This document shows positions 8,845-19,470 of a DNA stretch of 64,000 nucleotides, piece by piece. The DNA comes from Methylophilus medardicus. GTDB taxonomy: Bacteria > Pseudomonadota > Gammaproteobacteria > Burkholderiales > Methylophilaceae. Below the pieces are notes generated by a model that worked only from the letters and a program-made list of their open reading frames with translations, did no database searches and was not told the origin of the DNA. How positions within the stretch are numbered: the stretch's first letter is position 1; every line of letters starts with the position of its first letter. A program made the translations under genes and the position numbers. The stretch is from NCBI RefSeq assembly GCF_006363955.1, contig NZ_CP040948.1, positions 1,736,001-1,800,000 on the forward strand, given 5' to 3'.

Positions 8845-10152
8845 CTATTGGCGCATAAGCGCTTCGATATCAGCCACGGTTTTCACCGCTGTAGAAGTCA
8901 GCACCTCGTGACCATTCGGGGTCACGAGAACATCATCTTCAATGCGGATGCCGATATTCCAGAAGTGCTCAGGCACCTGTTCTGCCGGGCGCACATAACA
9001 ACCCGGCTCCACCGTTAACACATTGCCAGCTTGCAAGGTCACCCAATCGCCTTGTGCCGTTTTGTATTCACCGGCATCATGTACATCCAAGCCCAGCCAG
9101 TGGCCGGTGCGATGCATATAAAACTGGCGATAACTCCCGGTTTCAAGCACAGAGTCACGGCTACCCTGACACAAACCATAATGAATGAAGCCCTCCACCA
9201 GCACATTTAAAGCAGCCTCATGGGGCGCGTTCCAATGATGTGTTGGACTGACGCTACTAATTGCAGCCTGCTGGGCAGCTAACACCAACTCATAGAGATC
9301 CTTTTGCGCGGCACTAAAACGGCCATTGACGGGGAAAGTCCGCGTGATATCAGACGCATAGCCATCCAGCTCACAGCCTGCGTCAATCAATAGCAAATCC
9401 CCGGCATGTAATGGTGCATTGTTTGCGTTGTAATGCAGGGTACAGGCGTTTGCCCCCCCTGCCACAATGCTGGTATAGGCAGGCGCTTGCGCACCTTGGC
9501 TATAAAAAGCATGCAGAAACTCAGCCTCGATTTCATATTCGGACTTGCCGGGCATCACGGCTTGCATGGCACGATTGTGCGCGCCGGCAGCGATTTCAGC
9601 CGAACGACGCATCAACGCGATCTCGTAGGGGGATTTAATTAGACGCATGGCGTCCAGTGCTTGACGCACATCCACCAATTTGGCGGGTGCCTGTACACCG
9701 GTGCGGGCTTGTGCTTTCACTGCATTTAACCAGCCACTCACTTTGGTATCCCAGCCAGCATCACTGCCAAGACTGAAAAACAGTTCTGGTTGATTACCCA
9801 TCATGGTCGGTAACAGCGTATCTAGCTGCGTGATTGAATAGGCCTCATCAAACCCAAATTCATCTTTGGCGGCTTCTGGCCCATAGCGAAAACCATCCCA
9901 AATTTCGCGCTCGATGTCTTTGTCACGGCAAAACAGAATACTCTTGGGGGACGGGCCAGCGATCAGCACCAATACCGCCTCTGGCTCTTTAAAGCCGGTG
10001 AGGTAATAAAAATAACTGTCAAAACGATAAGGATAATGACTATCGCGATTGCGTGTCACTTCTGGCGCAGTTGGAATCACTGCGATACCAGCCTGCATGC
10101 GATCCATCAATTGCTGGCGACGACGGGAAAATTCTTGCATGAACACACTCAA
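8845..10152 (-). CDS. pepP: Xaa-Pro aminopeptidase
   Basis: A 435-residue M24B metallopeptidase that removes an N-terminal residue preceding proline. The five dimetal ligands can be seen in order: Asp and Asp in LLIDAGCELDGYASDITRTF, His in HRTGHWLGLDVHDAGEY, Glu in LTVEPGCY and Glu in GIRIEDDVL. An aminopeptidase P N-terminal domain covers about residues 1-140. Length matches E. coli PepP (441). It heads the pepP-ubiH-ubiI-dsbC run, with 44 bases to ubiH. Confidence 0.95.
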   Translation of the reverse strand: MSVFMQEFSRRRQQLMDRMQAGIAVIPTAPEVTRNRDSHYPYRFDSYFYYLTGFKEPEAVLVLIAGPSPKSILFCRDKDIEREIWDGFRYGPEAAKDEFGFDEAYSITQLDTLLPTMMGNQPELFFSLGSDAGWDTKVSGWLNAVKAQARTGVQAPAKLVDVRQALDAMRLIKSPYEIALMRRSAEIAAGAHNRAMQAVMPGKSEYEIEAEFLHAFYSQGAQAPAYTSIVAGGANACTLHYNANNAPLHAGDLLLIDAGCELDGYASDITRTFPVNGRFSAAQKDLYELVLAAQQAAISSVSPTHHWNAPHEAALNVLVEGFIHYGLCQGSRDSVLETGSYRQFYMHRTGHWLGLDVHDAGEYKTAQGDWVTLQAGNVLTVEPGCYVRPAEQVPEHFWNIGIRIEDDVLVTPNGHEVLTSTAVKTVADIEALMRQ

Positions 10153-10228
10153 AGCACATTCTGGAGGGTTAACTATTGTAGCCTATTTGGGTATCAAATG
10201 CAGGAATGGTTCAACCTGGTCAGCATGT

Positions 10229-11005
10229 CTAAAAGCCCATCATTTCATAGAGCGCCGACTGCCGCACCTGTTGCTCAGCATGTTGAATGGTGCCGTCGAG
10301 TTGCCATTGCTGTAACTGACCCGCCAAAATGGGTTGTATTTGTGCCGCACGCATGCCCGGCTTGATCGCAGGCAAATAAAGCATTTTCAACAGCAAAGCA
10401 TCAAGGCCGGTTAGCAGTGACTCTGGGGTTTTATCATTAAATACCGAGGGGTACACATGTTCTGAATCGTTAGGCAAGCCCATGGCTTGGGTGATTTCTT
10501 CAACGATGCATGACACCAAGGACCGATGTTCCTGCGCATGATCGACCGGAATCACGACCCAAGCGCGCTTGATCGCTTTATGGGTGTCTAAGCTGAGTCC
10601 GAACATACAGACGGCATCATCAGGCGGTTGCAGCTTGGCATTGCCGCTCACCTGAGCAATATCTTGCCGCCATTGCGCAGCTTGGCTAAAAACCACTGTC
10701 ATGTTTGCTTCAGCCGCATGTATCGCCATGTTGATGGGTAAGCCAGTCAATTGGGATAAGTGTTGTAAGTGCGCACGCGTCAACCACGCCGTTTTTTCAG
10801 ACTGATCAGCATCATGCTGCACCAACCACACTTTGATGGGCTGTTGCCACTTACGCACGGTTTGCTCGCCGGCCACATACTCATTGCGCAAAGCGACTTC
10901 GACAAACGCTTGCTGTAAATACGCGGGCGACTGCCACGGTTCTTCAGCGCACGCCAAGCTTGTTGTCAGCATCAGCATCCACCCACCGTGGCGCAAATTA
11001 ATCAT
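10229..11005 (-). CDS. Secreted DUF2927 family protein
   Basis: A protein of about 258 residues of unknown function that matches the pattern of DUF2927. The conserved block CIVEEITQAMGLPNDSEHVY followed by SVFNDKTPESLLTGLDALLLKMLY can be seen near residues 160-210, with the early motif RKWQQPIKV. The EExTQ-GLxND pattern resembles a degenerate zincin-type metalloprotease helix, but no complete HExxH is present, so enzyme activity is not claimed. I chose the ATG at 11003-11005, which gives a signal peptide (MINLRHGGWMLMLTTSLACA); an in-frame ATG lies at 11026. The start overlaps the upstream DUF3820 gene by 8 bases, suggesting translational coupling. Confidence 0.7.
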   Translation of the reverse strand: MINLRHGGWMLMLTTSLACAEEPWQSPAYLQQAFVEVALRNEYVAGEQTVRKWQQPIKVWLVQHDADQSEKTAWLTRAHLQHLSQLTGLPINMAIHAAEANMTVVFSQAAQWRQDIAQVSGNAKLQPPDDAVCMFGLSLDTHKAIKRAWVVIPVDHAQEHRSLVSCIVEEITQAMGLPNDSEHVYPSVFNDKTPESLLTGLDALLLKMLYLPAIKPGMRAAQIQPILAGQLQQWQLDGTIQHAEQQVRQSALYEMMGF

Positions 11006-11228
11006 GCGATTGCGTCGCATGAGCACGCAGCGGGGTTAACAATGATGACAAGCCGTTGTGGTCTATCTCACGCATTAAATACAACAAACGCCCTAACTCG
11101 CCGGGCGGAAACCCCTCCCGCGCAAACCAATGCAGATAATGACCAGGCAAATCGGCAATCAAGCGACCTTGATACTTGCCATAGGGCATTTTAAGCGTCA
11201 CTAACTGAATTAAATCTTCTTGTTTCAT
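10998..11228 (-). CDS. DUF3820 family small protein
   Basis: A 76-residue cytoplasmic protein with the DUF3820 signature: MPYGKYQGRLIADLPGHYL, then WFAREGFPPGELGRLL and LMREIDHNGL. The open frame runs 54 codons further upstream, but that part is low-complexity basic sequence and the family begins near the ATG at 11226-11228. Function is unknown; some relatives are annotated as quorum-regulated factors on thin evidence. It is cotranscribed with the following DUF2927 gene (8-base overlap). Confidence 0.8.
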   Translation of the reverse strand: MKQEDLIQLVTLKMPYGKYQGRLIADLPGHYLHWFAREGFPPGELGRLLYLMREIDHNGLSSLLTPLRAHATQSHD

Positions 11229-11401
11229 AAAAAAACACAATCGAACAATCCATCCATTGTAAGCAAAATCACATGCCTTGCAGATTTTTTTGCAGCGCAC
11301 CCTTAAAAAATTCCGCCAACGTCCGTTATCCCTTTTGAGTATGGTTTGCGCCATAACAACAAAAAAAATACTTTGCGTGACAATTAACATCGCGAAAGAC
11401 C

Positions 11402-12433
11402 ATGATGCAATACGAGATTACTAAAGAAAAAAGTGCAGAATATTTAAGACAAGCGATTCATCACATGTCGCAACAAGATGCCGCCTTTCATCCCGTCAGC
11501 TATGCTGTCTGGTATGAATATTCATCAGGCGAGCATGCGCGCCTGATTGATGAAGTCAATGATTTGATCGAAAAAGAAAAGAAACTGAACGAAAAAAGTA
11601 CGGCACACCTGTTTCATAAACATATCGCCGCGACCGACCCCGATAGTGCTAAGGTATTGGTAGAACGGTTTAATCAAGTGGTCACGGACATTACCACTTC
11701 AACCAAGCAAGCTGGCCAAGAAACCTCACAGTTTAAAAAATCGCTGGATGCCTGGTCGGGTGAGATTCAACAACTAGAGCCGCAACTGGGTGCGCAATTA
11801 GGCTCTTTGTTATCGGACACCTTGCAAATGCAGAGCGCCATGCATGGTTTGCAACACAAACTCGAATCGAGCTTAGAAGAGATTTCTGACCTGAAGAGTG
11901 AGATCATGAAGGCCAAGCAAGAAGCGATTTCAGATGGCTTGACCGGACTGATGAACCGCAAAGGCTTTGATTCGGCCCTGCATCAATGCCTGGACACCCT
12001 CCCAGACCAAGAAACCTGTCTTGTCATCGCCGACATTGATTTTTTCAAAAAAGTAAACGACAGCTACGGCCATTTGTTTGGGGATAAAGTCATTCAGGCC
12101 GTCGCCAGAGTACTCAAAACAGTGTCTGGCAACTTGTATACCGCTGCGCGTTACGGAGGTGAGGAATTTGTGCTGTTATTGCCACACACCAGCATGGAAA
12201 CGGCGCGCGAGATTGCTGAAAATATCAGGCGCCAAGTTGCCGCGATCACGATTAAAAACAATGTGTCGCAACGACTGATCTCAAACATCACCATTTCTCT
12301 CGGCCTCACCGTTTACCAGCCAGGCGAATCTGTCGATAGTTTTATCACGCGCGCCGACCAGGCCTTGTACACCTCAAAAGCCAAAGGTCGCAACCGGGTG
12401 ACGATGATTGAGGATGCCCTAGCCGCAGCTTGA
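11402..12433 (+). CDS. Diguanylate cyclase (GGDEF domain)
   Basis: A 343-residue protein that should make cyclic di-GMP. The N-terminal part (1-160) is a soluble helical region with a coiled-coil-like stretch (about 115-165, HGLQHKLESSLEEISDLKSE) that probably dimerises the enzyme. The GGDEF domain begins at DGLTGLMNRKGF near 180 and carries the intact signature RYGGEEFVLLLP near 250. The product-inhibition site RxxD that usually sits a few residues before GGEEF is not present (GNLY here), so feedback control by c-di-GMP is unlikely through that site. No transmembrane segment or receiver domain is visible. It stands alone, transcribed away from DUF3820. Confidence 0.92.
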   Translation: MMQYEITKEKSAEYLRQAIHHMSQQDAAFHPVSYAVWYEYSSGEHARLIDEVNDLIEKEKKLNEKSTAHLFHKHIAATDPDSAKVLVERFNQVVTDITTSTKQAGQETSQFKKSLDAWSGEIQQLEPQLGAQLGSLLSDTLQMQSAMHGLQHKLESSLEEISDLKSEIMKAKQEAISDGLTGLMNRKGFDSALHQCLDTLPDQETCLVIADIDFFKKVNDSYGHLFGDKVIQAVARVLKTVSGNLYTAARYGGEEFVLLLPHTSMETAREIAENIRRQVAAITIKNNVSQRLISNITISLGLTVYQPGESVDSFITRADQALYTSKAKGRNRVTMIEDALAAA

Positions 12434-12478
12434 TTCAGCGACGGGCGCCAAACAGTTAACCTGCTGGCGCCCCAGCGT

Positions 12479-13584
<1,106 letters not shown>

Positions 13585-14568
13585 TTAGGCCACCTTTTCC
13601 AAGGTGAGCAGCAGCCGTAAAAATGGCCGCAATTCAACATAACGCTCGCAAGCTGCCTGCAGATACTGCATCACTAAAGGCATATCCTTGAGGTAGCCAT
13701 CCTTGCCATCCCGATGAGACAAGCGGGCAAAAATCCCCAACACTTTAATATGGCGTTGCACACCCATCCACTCAAAATCTTTATAAAACTCACCAAAATC
13801 ATTGCTAACCGGCAAGCCAGCTTTTTTAGCGGATTGCCAATAGCGCACCACCCAATCCATCAGGTCTTCTTCGTCCCAACGAATGTAGGCATCTTTGAAC
13901 AAAGAGGCCAAGTCATAGGTAATCGGCCCAATCACAGCATCCTGAAAATCTAAAACGCCCGGGTTATGATCCGCGGTTACCATCAGGTTGCGGGAGTGAT
14001 AATCACGATGCACGGTCACTTGTGGTTGCTGCAGAATATTATTAATCAGCAGACCAAAGGTCTTATCCATCACCGCCTGCTGTTCAGCAGTCAGCGTTTT
14101 GCCCAAATGTTTTGCGATGTACCACTCAGGAAACAGCTGTAATTCTCGCATCAGCAGCGCTTCGTCATAGGGTGGCAACGCGTCTGTACGCGTTGCGAGT
14201 TGCATCTTGATCAACGCTTGGCAAGCATCGCCATACAGGGCTTTGGCATTATCGCGATTGAGTACCGAGAGATAGGTATCATTGCCTAAATCACTCAATA
14301 ACAAAAAACCTTGCGCAATATCTTGCGCGATAATGTTGGGCACATTAAGCCCGGCCGCCAGCAACTGCTCGGCCACTTGCACGAAGGGACGACAGTCCTC
14401 CTGTGGCGGTGGCGCGTCCATCGCGATCAGGGTCTGCGTGGGTAAATGCACGCGAAAATAGCGCCTGAAGCTCGCATCCGCCGAGGCCGTGGTCATCGTA
14501 AAAGGCTGATCAAGCACCTGCTCAAGCCATTGTTGAAGTTGCTGTGTTCTATCCACAAATGTTCCCAA
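13585..14568 (-). CDS. amgK: N-acetylmuramate/N-acetylglucosamine kinase AmgK
   Basis: A 327-residue aminoglycoside-phosphotransferase-fold kinase. The catalytic loop VTVHRDYHSRNLMV (near 188) and the metal motif GVLDFQDAVIGPITYDLASL (near 210) are intact. AmgK phosphorylates MurNAc at the anomeric carbon, giving the MurU substrate, so the pair returns cell-wall sugar to UDP-MurNAc; strains with this route tend to be less sensitive to fosfomycin. It is the first gene of amgK-murU-psiE and is divergent from lptD across about 190 bases. Confidence 0.87.
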   Translation of the reverse strand: MGTFVDRTQQLQQWLEQVLDQPFTMTTASADASFRRYFRVHLPTQTLIAMDAPPPQEDCRPFVQVAEQLLAAGLNVPNIIAQDIAQGFLLLSDLGNDTYLSVLNRDNAKALYGDACQALIKMQLATRTDALPPYDEALLMRELQLFPEWYIAKHLGKTLTAEQQAVMDKTFGLLINNILQQPQVTVHRDYHSRNLMVTADHNPGVLDFQDAVIGPITYDLASLFKDAYIRWDEEDLMDWVVRYWQSAKKAGLPVSNDFGEFYKDFEWMGVQRHIKVLGIFARLSHRDGKDGYLKDMPLVMQYLQAACERYVELRPFLRLLLTLEKVA

Positions 14569-14754
14569 ATAATGAATCAGCCCATGCTTCGGGCATTACT
14601 GTTAAAATGTGGCTGTCATTTTAAGTGAAAAATGACTTTTTAAGCGTTTTCATGAATAATATAGCCCAACAGAAGCGGGACATCTGGCCATCGGGTCCGG
14701 GATGCGTGCATACAAACGTCGGCCATCAATGGGCCTCACCGAAACGATCACTCT

Positions 14755-17151
14755 TTGAATAATTTGCAAGTTCACTCATCCTCTTTTCAGGATCGCGGCA
14801 TTCGCCTGATTTTGGCGCTGATCGCCATCAGCATGCTTGCGCCAGTCGTTGCGCGCGCGGATGACACAGCGCCTGCGATGCCACCGGCTGAAAACCTGCA
14901 GATGGCAGAAAATGCTGCGCTACCCGGGGCAATTGAAATTGAAGGTGATAGCTTGCAGCTGCGCATGGATAGGCAGATGCGTGCAATTGGCAATGCCGTG
15001 ATTCGTAAAGAAGGTCAGCAAGTCACTGGTGACGATATCCGCTATGACATTCAAAACGACGAACTACAAGTAGATGGCAACGCGGTGATTACTGCGGGGC
15101 AAACCACCATTAAAGGACCCCTGTTGCGCATGCGGCTGAGCGAAAACATCGGCGAAATGCGGGATGTCACCATTGAATTCAAAAGCAGCCAGCCGCCGCC
15201 TAGTAATCAAGACAGTAGCCCACTTTTAAATGATCAAGCCATTTTGCTGAGTGATCCGAAAAGGTACATGGAAGACAACCAGTCTTACAGCACACAAAAA
15301 ACCACCAGCTCGTTTGACAATATCCGCGCAACGGCAAAACAAGTGCTGTTTGAGGGCCAAAATATCAAACGCTTGAAAAATGCCAGCTATACCTCTTGTG
15401 CTGCGAACGTGGATGATTGGTATATCAAAACCAACAATCTAGAACTCAATGACTACACGCGCACTGGCGAGGCCACCAATGCCTTTGTTGAGTTTAAAGG
15501 CGTACCGATTCTTTACACGCCATGGATGAGTTTTTCATACAATAATCAGCGTAAAAGTGGCCTGCTGGCGCCGCTGTGGGGTTCGACCTCCCGTAGTGGC
15601 TTCGAATTGCTGACGCCTTATTACATTAATATCCGGCCGGATATGGATGCCACGATTGCTACCCGCTTCTTGAGTAAACGGGGCGTACAACTGCAGGGTG
15701 AATTCCGCTATCTGGATGAAGATTATTCCGGCATTAATAATCTGGAATATCTGGACAAAGACAGCTTGACTGGTCAAACCCGGTTTTACGCCAAATTATC
15801 GCATTTGCAACGATTTAGTGACCACTGGTCTGGCGGCTACAACTTAGAAAAAGTCTCCGATGATACTTATTTTTCGGAGATGGCGACCCGCATTCAGGCT
15901 ACCTCCCGTGTTAACTTACAACAAGGCGCATTCCTCAACTATAACAGTGAGCACTTAACATTTAACGGCGTAGTCCAGCGTTACCAAAACTTGGATAACG
16001 TCTCCTATGTTTACCAGAGACTGCCACAGTTAACATTGACCTATAACGATGAATGGAAAGGTTTTAAGACCCAAACCGGCGCGCAGTATGTCAATTTTCA
16101 GGCCATGGATGAGATGATCAATGCACCCTCCGGGAGCCGCTTGAGTCTATACCCATCGGTGGCTTATCCGATGAAAAATGCCTACGGCTACATTACGCCT
16201 AAAGTCGGCGTTCAAACCACCCAATACAGCCTGAACAATAATATTCCGCTGGGGTATTCTCAAGAATATAACCAACTCAGCAGAACGCTACCGATCATGA
16301 GCCTAGATTCAGGCTTATATTTTGATCGTGAAACCAGTTTGTTTGATACCACATATACTCATACTCTGGAGCCACGTGCTTATTATGTCTATATCCCTTA
16401 TCGCGACCAGAGCAAGCTACCGATTTTTGATACTTCATTGAACACGCTCAACCAAAACTCCATTTTTTATGAGAACCAATTTAGTGGCGATGACCGTTGG
16501 AACAATGCGAACCAGATGACCGTGGCTGTCACCAGCCGCCTGATTGATAGCGAGACCGGCATTGAGCGCCTGAGTGGAACCCTAGGCCAGCGGTTTTATT
16601 TTGAGGACCAAAAAGTCAGCTTACCGAATTCCACCAACAGTACCCGAAAGTCTTCCGATATTCTGGCTGGATTCACTGCGCGTCTGTCAAGTCGACTCAA
16701 TCTGGATACCTTCTGGCAATATGACCCAGACCGAGGCAATATGGAGCGCAATAACTATCTATTGCGCTATAACCCAGAACCCGGCAAGTCGTTCAGCTTT
16801 GGCTACCGTTATACGGCCAACGTCCTCGAGCAGTTCGATACGTCGGCCCAGTGGCCACTGGGCGCAGGTTGGTACGGTATCAGTCGCCTGAATTATTCCA
16901 TTCGCGATGGCAATGCAGTACAGTTTTTGGGCGGACTGGAATATGATGCCGGTTGCTGGCAGGCTCGTGCAGTCATGCAGCGCGTACAAACAGCGACCGC
17001 AAATGCCAACTATGCCATGTTTTTCCAACTCGAACTGGGCGGGCTGACTTCGATTGGCGCCAACCCGTTAAATGTGATCAAGCGCAATATTCCAAGCTAT
17101 ATGCGCACCTATGATATCCCGGCAATTTACAGAGACCAGAACTCGCAATGA
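14755..17151 (+). CDS. lptD: LPS-assembly outer-membrane protein LptD
   Basis: A 798-residue outer-membrane beta-barrel that, with LptE, inserts lipopolysaccharide into the outer leaflet. The signal peptide is RLILALIAISMLAPVVARA (about 17-35). The N-terminal OstA/LptA-like jellyroll (about 50-150, IEGDSLQLRMDRQMRAIGNAV) is followed by a large LptD barrel ending near residue 770. No ATG lies upstream of the signal peptide in this frame before an in-frame stop near 14662, so translation must start at a TTG, at 14755 or at 14764. It heads lptD-surA-pdxA-rsmA and overlaps surA by 4 bases. LptE is also in this window, at 26.2 kb. Confidence 0.95.
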   Translation: MNNLQVHSSSFQDRGIRLILALIAISMLAPVVARADDTAPAMPPAENLQMAENAALPGAIEIEGDSLQLRMDRQMRAIGNAVIRKEGQQVTGDDIRYDIQNDELQVDGNAVITAGQTTIKGPLLRMRLSENIGEMRDVTIEFKSSQPPPSNQDSSPLLNDQAILLSDPKRYMEDNQSYSTQKTTSSFDNIRATAKQVLFEGQNIKRLKNASYTSCAANVDDWYIKTNNLELNDYTRTGEATNAFVEFKGVPILYTPWMSFSYNNQRKSGLLAPLWGSTSRSGFELLTPYYINIRPDMDATIATRFLSKRGVQLQGEFRYLDEDYSGINNLEYLDKDSLTGQTRFYAKLSHLQRFSDHWSGGYNLEKVSDDTYFSEMATRIQATSRVNLQQGAFLNYNSEHLTFNGVVQRYQNLDNVSYVYQRLPQLTLTYNDEWKGFKTQTGAQYVNFQAMDEMINAPSGSRLSLYPSVAYPMKNAYGYITPKVGVQTTQYSLNNNIPLGYSQEYNQLSRTLPIMSLDSGLYFDRETSLFDTTYTHTLEPRAYYVYIPYRDQSKLPIFDTSLNTLNQNSIFYENQFSGDDRWNNANQMTVAVTSRLIDSETGIERLSGTLGQRFYFEDQKVSLPNSTNSTRKSSDILAGFTARLSSRLNLDTFWQYDPDRGNMERNNYLLRYNPEPGKSFSFGYRYTANVLEQFDTSAQWPLGAGWYGISRLNYSIRDGNAVQFLGGLEYDAGCWQARAVMQRVQTATANANYAMFFQLELGGLTSIGANPLNVIKRNIPSYMRTYDIPAIYRDQNSQ

Positions 17152-18467
17152 TGAAACGTTTATTTAATTTCCTGTTGGCCGCCATGGTAATGGCCATCAG
17201 TGCATCGCCATCCCCTGCTTTATGGGCTGCTGAAAAAAAATCGATTGAAAAAATGGACCGGATCATTGCGGTCGTCGATCAATCGGTGATCACTGAGCGA
17301 GAAATGCTTAACCGGATGGCATCAGTCAAAGCACAAATGATTAAAAAAGGGGTCGATGTCCCCCCTGATGACGTCCTGCAGAAACAAATTCTTGAGCGCT
17401 TGATTGTCGACAGCCTGCAACTACAATTGGCGGCACAAACCGGTATTAAAGTAGAAGATGCGCAATTAGATAAAACCATCGAGCGCATTGCAGAACAAAA
17501 CAATCTGACCTTGCCGGCGTTTAAAAAAGCGCTCGAAGAGGACGGCACCCAGTTTTATAAATTCCGCGAAGATATTCGCAACGACATTATTCTTGCGCGT
17601 CTGCGTGAGCGTGACGTGGACAACAAGGTAAATATCTCAGAGGCCGAGATTGATAACTATTTAACCACGCAAGAAAAAGAAGGCGATTTGGATGAATTTA
17701 ATATTTCTCAAATCCTGATTCGGCTGCCAGAAGACAGTGCCCCGGAAGACATCCAAAAAGCACGCGCCCGCACCGAACAAATTACCAAAGCACTGGCCGA
17801 AGGCATGAGTTTCGAGAAGGTTTCTGCCAATTTTTCAGATGCGCCGAATGCGCTCGATGGCGGCGGATTAGGCTGGCGTAGTGGTCAGCAAATGCCTGCT
17901 CAGTTTCTCGAACTGGTGAAAACCTTGCAGCCTGGTGGCGTCTCACGTCCGATCAGAAGCGGCACTGGCGTTCACATCCTAAAATTGAACGACCGTCGTG
18001 CTGGCGCCAGTACCTTGATTGTAGAGCAAACACATGTGCGCCATATTCTGTTGAAGCCCAACGAAGTGCTGTCAGACAAAGAAGCAAAACAAAAAATCGA
18101 AGGCATCAAAGAGCGTATCGACCATGGCACGCCTTTTCAGGACATGGCGCGCCAATATTCCGACGATGGTAGCGCGTCTAGTGGCGGTGATCTCGGCTGG
18201 ATCAGCCCGGGCGACACGGTGCCGGTATTTGAAAAGACCATGGCAGAATTGGCAGTGAACGAGGTCAGCATGCCAGTGCGCAGTCAGTTTGGTTGGCACC
18301 TGATTCAGGTGTTAGAGCGCCGCAAGCAGGATATGTCGAAAGAATCCAAACGACTCAAGGCGCGTCAAGAGATCCGGGCCCGCAAAGCCGAAGAATCCTA
18401 TAACGACTGGATCCACGAGCTACGCGACAAAGCGTTTGTTGAAATGCGCTTAGAAGATAAATTCTAA
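17148..18467 (+). CDS. surA: Periplasmic chaperone/peptidyl-prolyl isomerase SurA
   Basis: A 439-residue periplasmic chaperone that brings outer-membrane proteins such as LptD to the BAM complex. It has a signal peptide (about 1-27), a SurA N-terminal chaperone domain (MDRIIAVVDQSVITEREML onward, to about 170), and two parvulin PPIase domains at about 185-280 (ISQILIRLPE...GGGLGWRSGQQMP) and 295-390 (VRHILLKPNE...GGDLGWISPGDTVP). Translation starts at ATGATG overlapping the lptD stop, so the two are coupled. Length matches E. coli SurA (428). Confidence 0.96.
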   Translation: MMKRLFNFLLAAMVMAISASPSPALWAAEKKSIEKMDRIIAVVDQSVITEREMLNRMASVKAQMIKKGVDVPPDDVLQKQILERLIVDSLQLQLAAQTGIKVEDAQLDKTIERIAEQNNLTLPAFKKALEEDGTQFYKFREDIRNDIILARLRERDVDNKVNISEAEIDNYLTTQEKEGDLDEFNISQILIRLPEDSAPEDIQKARARTEQITKALAEGMSFEKVSANFSDAPNALDGGGLGWRSGQQMPAQFLELVKTLQPGGVSRPIRSGTGVHILKLNDRRAGASTLIVEQTHVRHILLKPNEVLSDKEAKQKIEGIKERIDHGTPFQDMARQYSDDGSASSGGDLGWISPGDTVPVFEKTMAELAVNEVSMPVRSQFGWHLIQVLERRKQDMSKESKRLKARQEIRARKAEESYNDWIHELRDKAFVEMRLEDKF

Positions 18468-18471
18468 GCCC

Positions 18472-19470
18472 ATGAACCACTTGCCTCGGATTGCGGTGAC
18501 CGCCGGCGAACCCGCCGGTATCGGACTCGATTTGTGTGTTCAGCTCGCACACACGCCGGTGCCAGCAACGTTAGTCATCTTGGCCGACCCCAATGCATTG
18601 CGGGCCAGAGCTGCACAATTGGGGCTTGCGCTCACCTTGCACCCCTACGTTAGCCCAGTGCCGGCCCATGCCGGGGATGGTCAACTCTACGTGTTGCCGG
18701 TAGAGACTGCAGAGCCTGTCGTCGCCGGCACGCTTAACGTGCGTAATAGTGCGGCCGTACTCAGCATGCTTGACCATGCATTGTCTGGCTGCCAGTCTGG
18801 CGCGTTTGATGCCATGGTGACTGCCCCCGTGCACAAAGGCATTATCAATGAGGCAGGGTTTGCCTTTACCGGGCATACCGAGTACCTCGCAGAACAAACC
18901 GCCACTGCACAGGTGGTGATGATGTTAGTCGGCGGCGGTATGCGCGTGGCACTGGCGACCACGCACCTCCCGCTCACACAAGTCAGTGCCGCCATCACGC
19001 CACATGCACTCACCACGACGTTACGCATTTTGCACCAAGATTTAGTGCAGAAATTTGCTATCAGCCACCCAACCATCTATGTTGCCGGCCTGAATCCGCA
19101 TGCGGGCGAAGGTGGTTACTTAGGTAGAGAAGAAATCGACACCATTCAGCCCGTATTAGACCAACTGCGTGCCGAGGGCATGCAATTGATTGGCCCGTTG
19201 CCAGCCGACACCATGTTTTCACAAAAAAATCTGGCGCAAGCCGATGCTTTTCTGGCCATGTATCACGATCAAGGGCTCACCGTACTCAAATACGCGAGTT
19301 TTGGCGAAGGCGTCAATGTTACGTTGGGTCTCCCTATCATCCGCACCTCCGTCGACCATGGCACGGCACTCGATATTGCCGGTAGCGGCCAAGCCACCCT
19401 CGGCAGTATGTTGAGCGCCATCCAGTTGGCGATCGACTTATGCCAGTCACAGCAAGCACGCCCTTTATGA
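18472..19470 (+). CDS. pdxA: 4-hydroxythreonine-4-phosphate dehydrogenase
   Basis: A 332-residue enzyme of the DXP-dependent pyridoxal phosphate pathway that oxidises 4-phosphohydroxy-L-threonine using NAD. It has the family start RIAVTAGEPAGIG and the conserved TAPVHKGIINEAG, GHTEYLAE and GLNPHAGEGGYLGREE blocks; the last includes metal-binding histidine. FADTMF-like PADTMF and MYHDQG are also present. Length is normal (about 330). The order surA-pdxA-rsmA is widely conserved. It overlaps rsmA by 4 bases (ATGA). Confidence 0.96.
   Translation: MNHLPRIAVTAGEPAGIGLDLCVQLAHTPVPATLVILADPNALRARAAQLGLALTLHPYVSPVPAHAGDGQLYVLPVETAEPVVAGTLNVRNSAAVLSMLDHALSGCQSGAFDAMVTAPVHKGIINEAGFAFTGHTEYLAEQTATAQVVMMLVGGGMRVALATTHLPLTQVSAAITPHALTTTLRILHQDLVQKFAISHPTIYVAGLNPHAGEGGYLGREEIDTIQPVLDQLRAEGMQLIGPLPADTMFSQKNLAQADAFLAMYHDQGLTVLKYASFGEGVNVTLGLPIIRTSVDHGTALDIAGSGQATLGSMLSAIQLAIDLCQSQQARPL

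Noticed and set aside
10229-11005. DUF2927 protein as an active metalloprotease
   Set aside because: The EExTQ-GLxND segment resembles a zincin helix but there is no complete HExxH motif.
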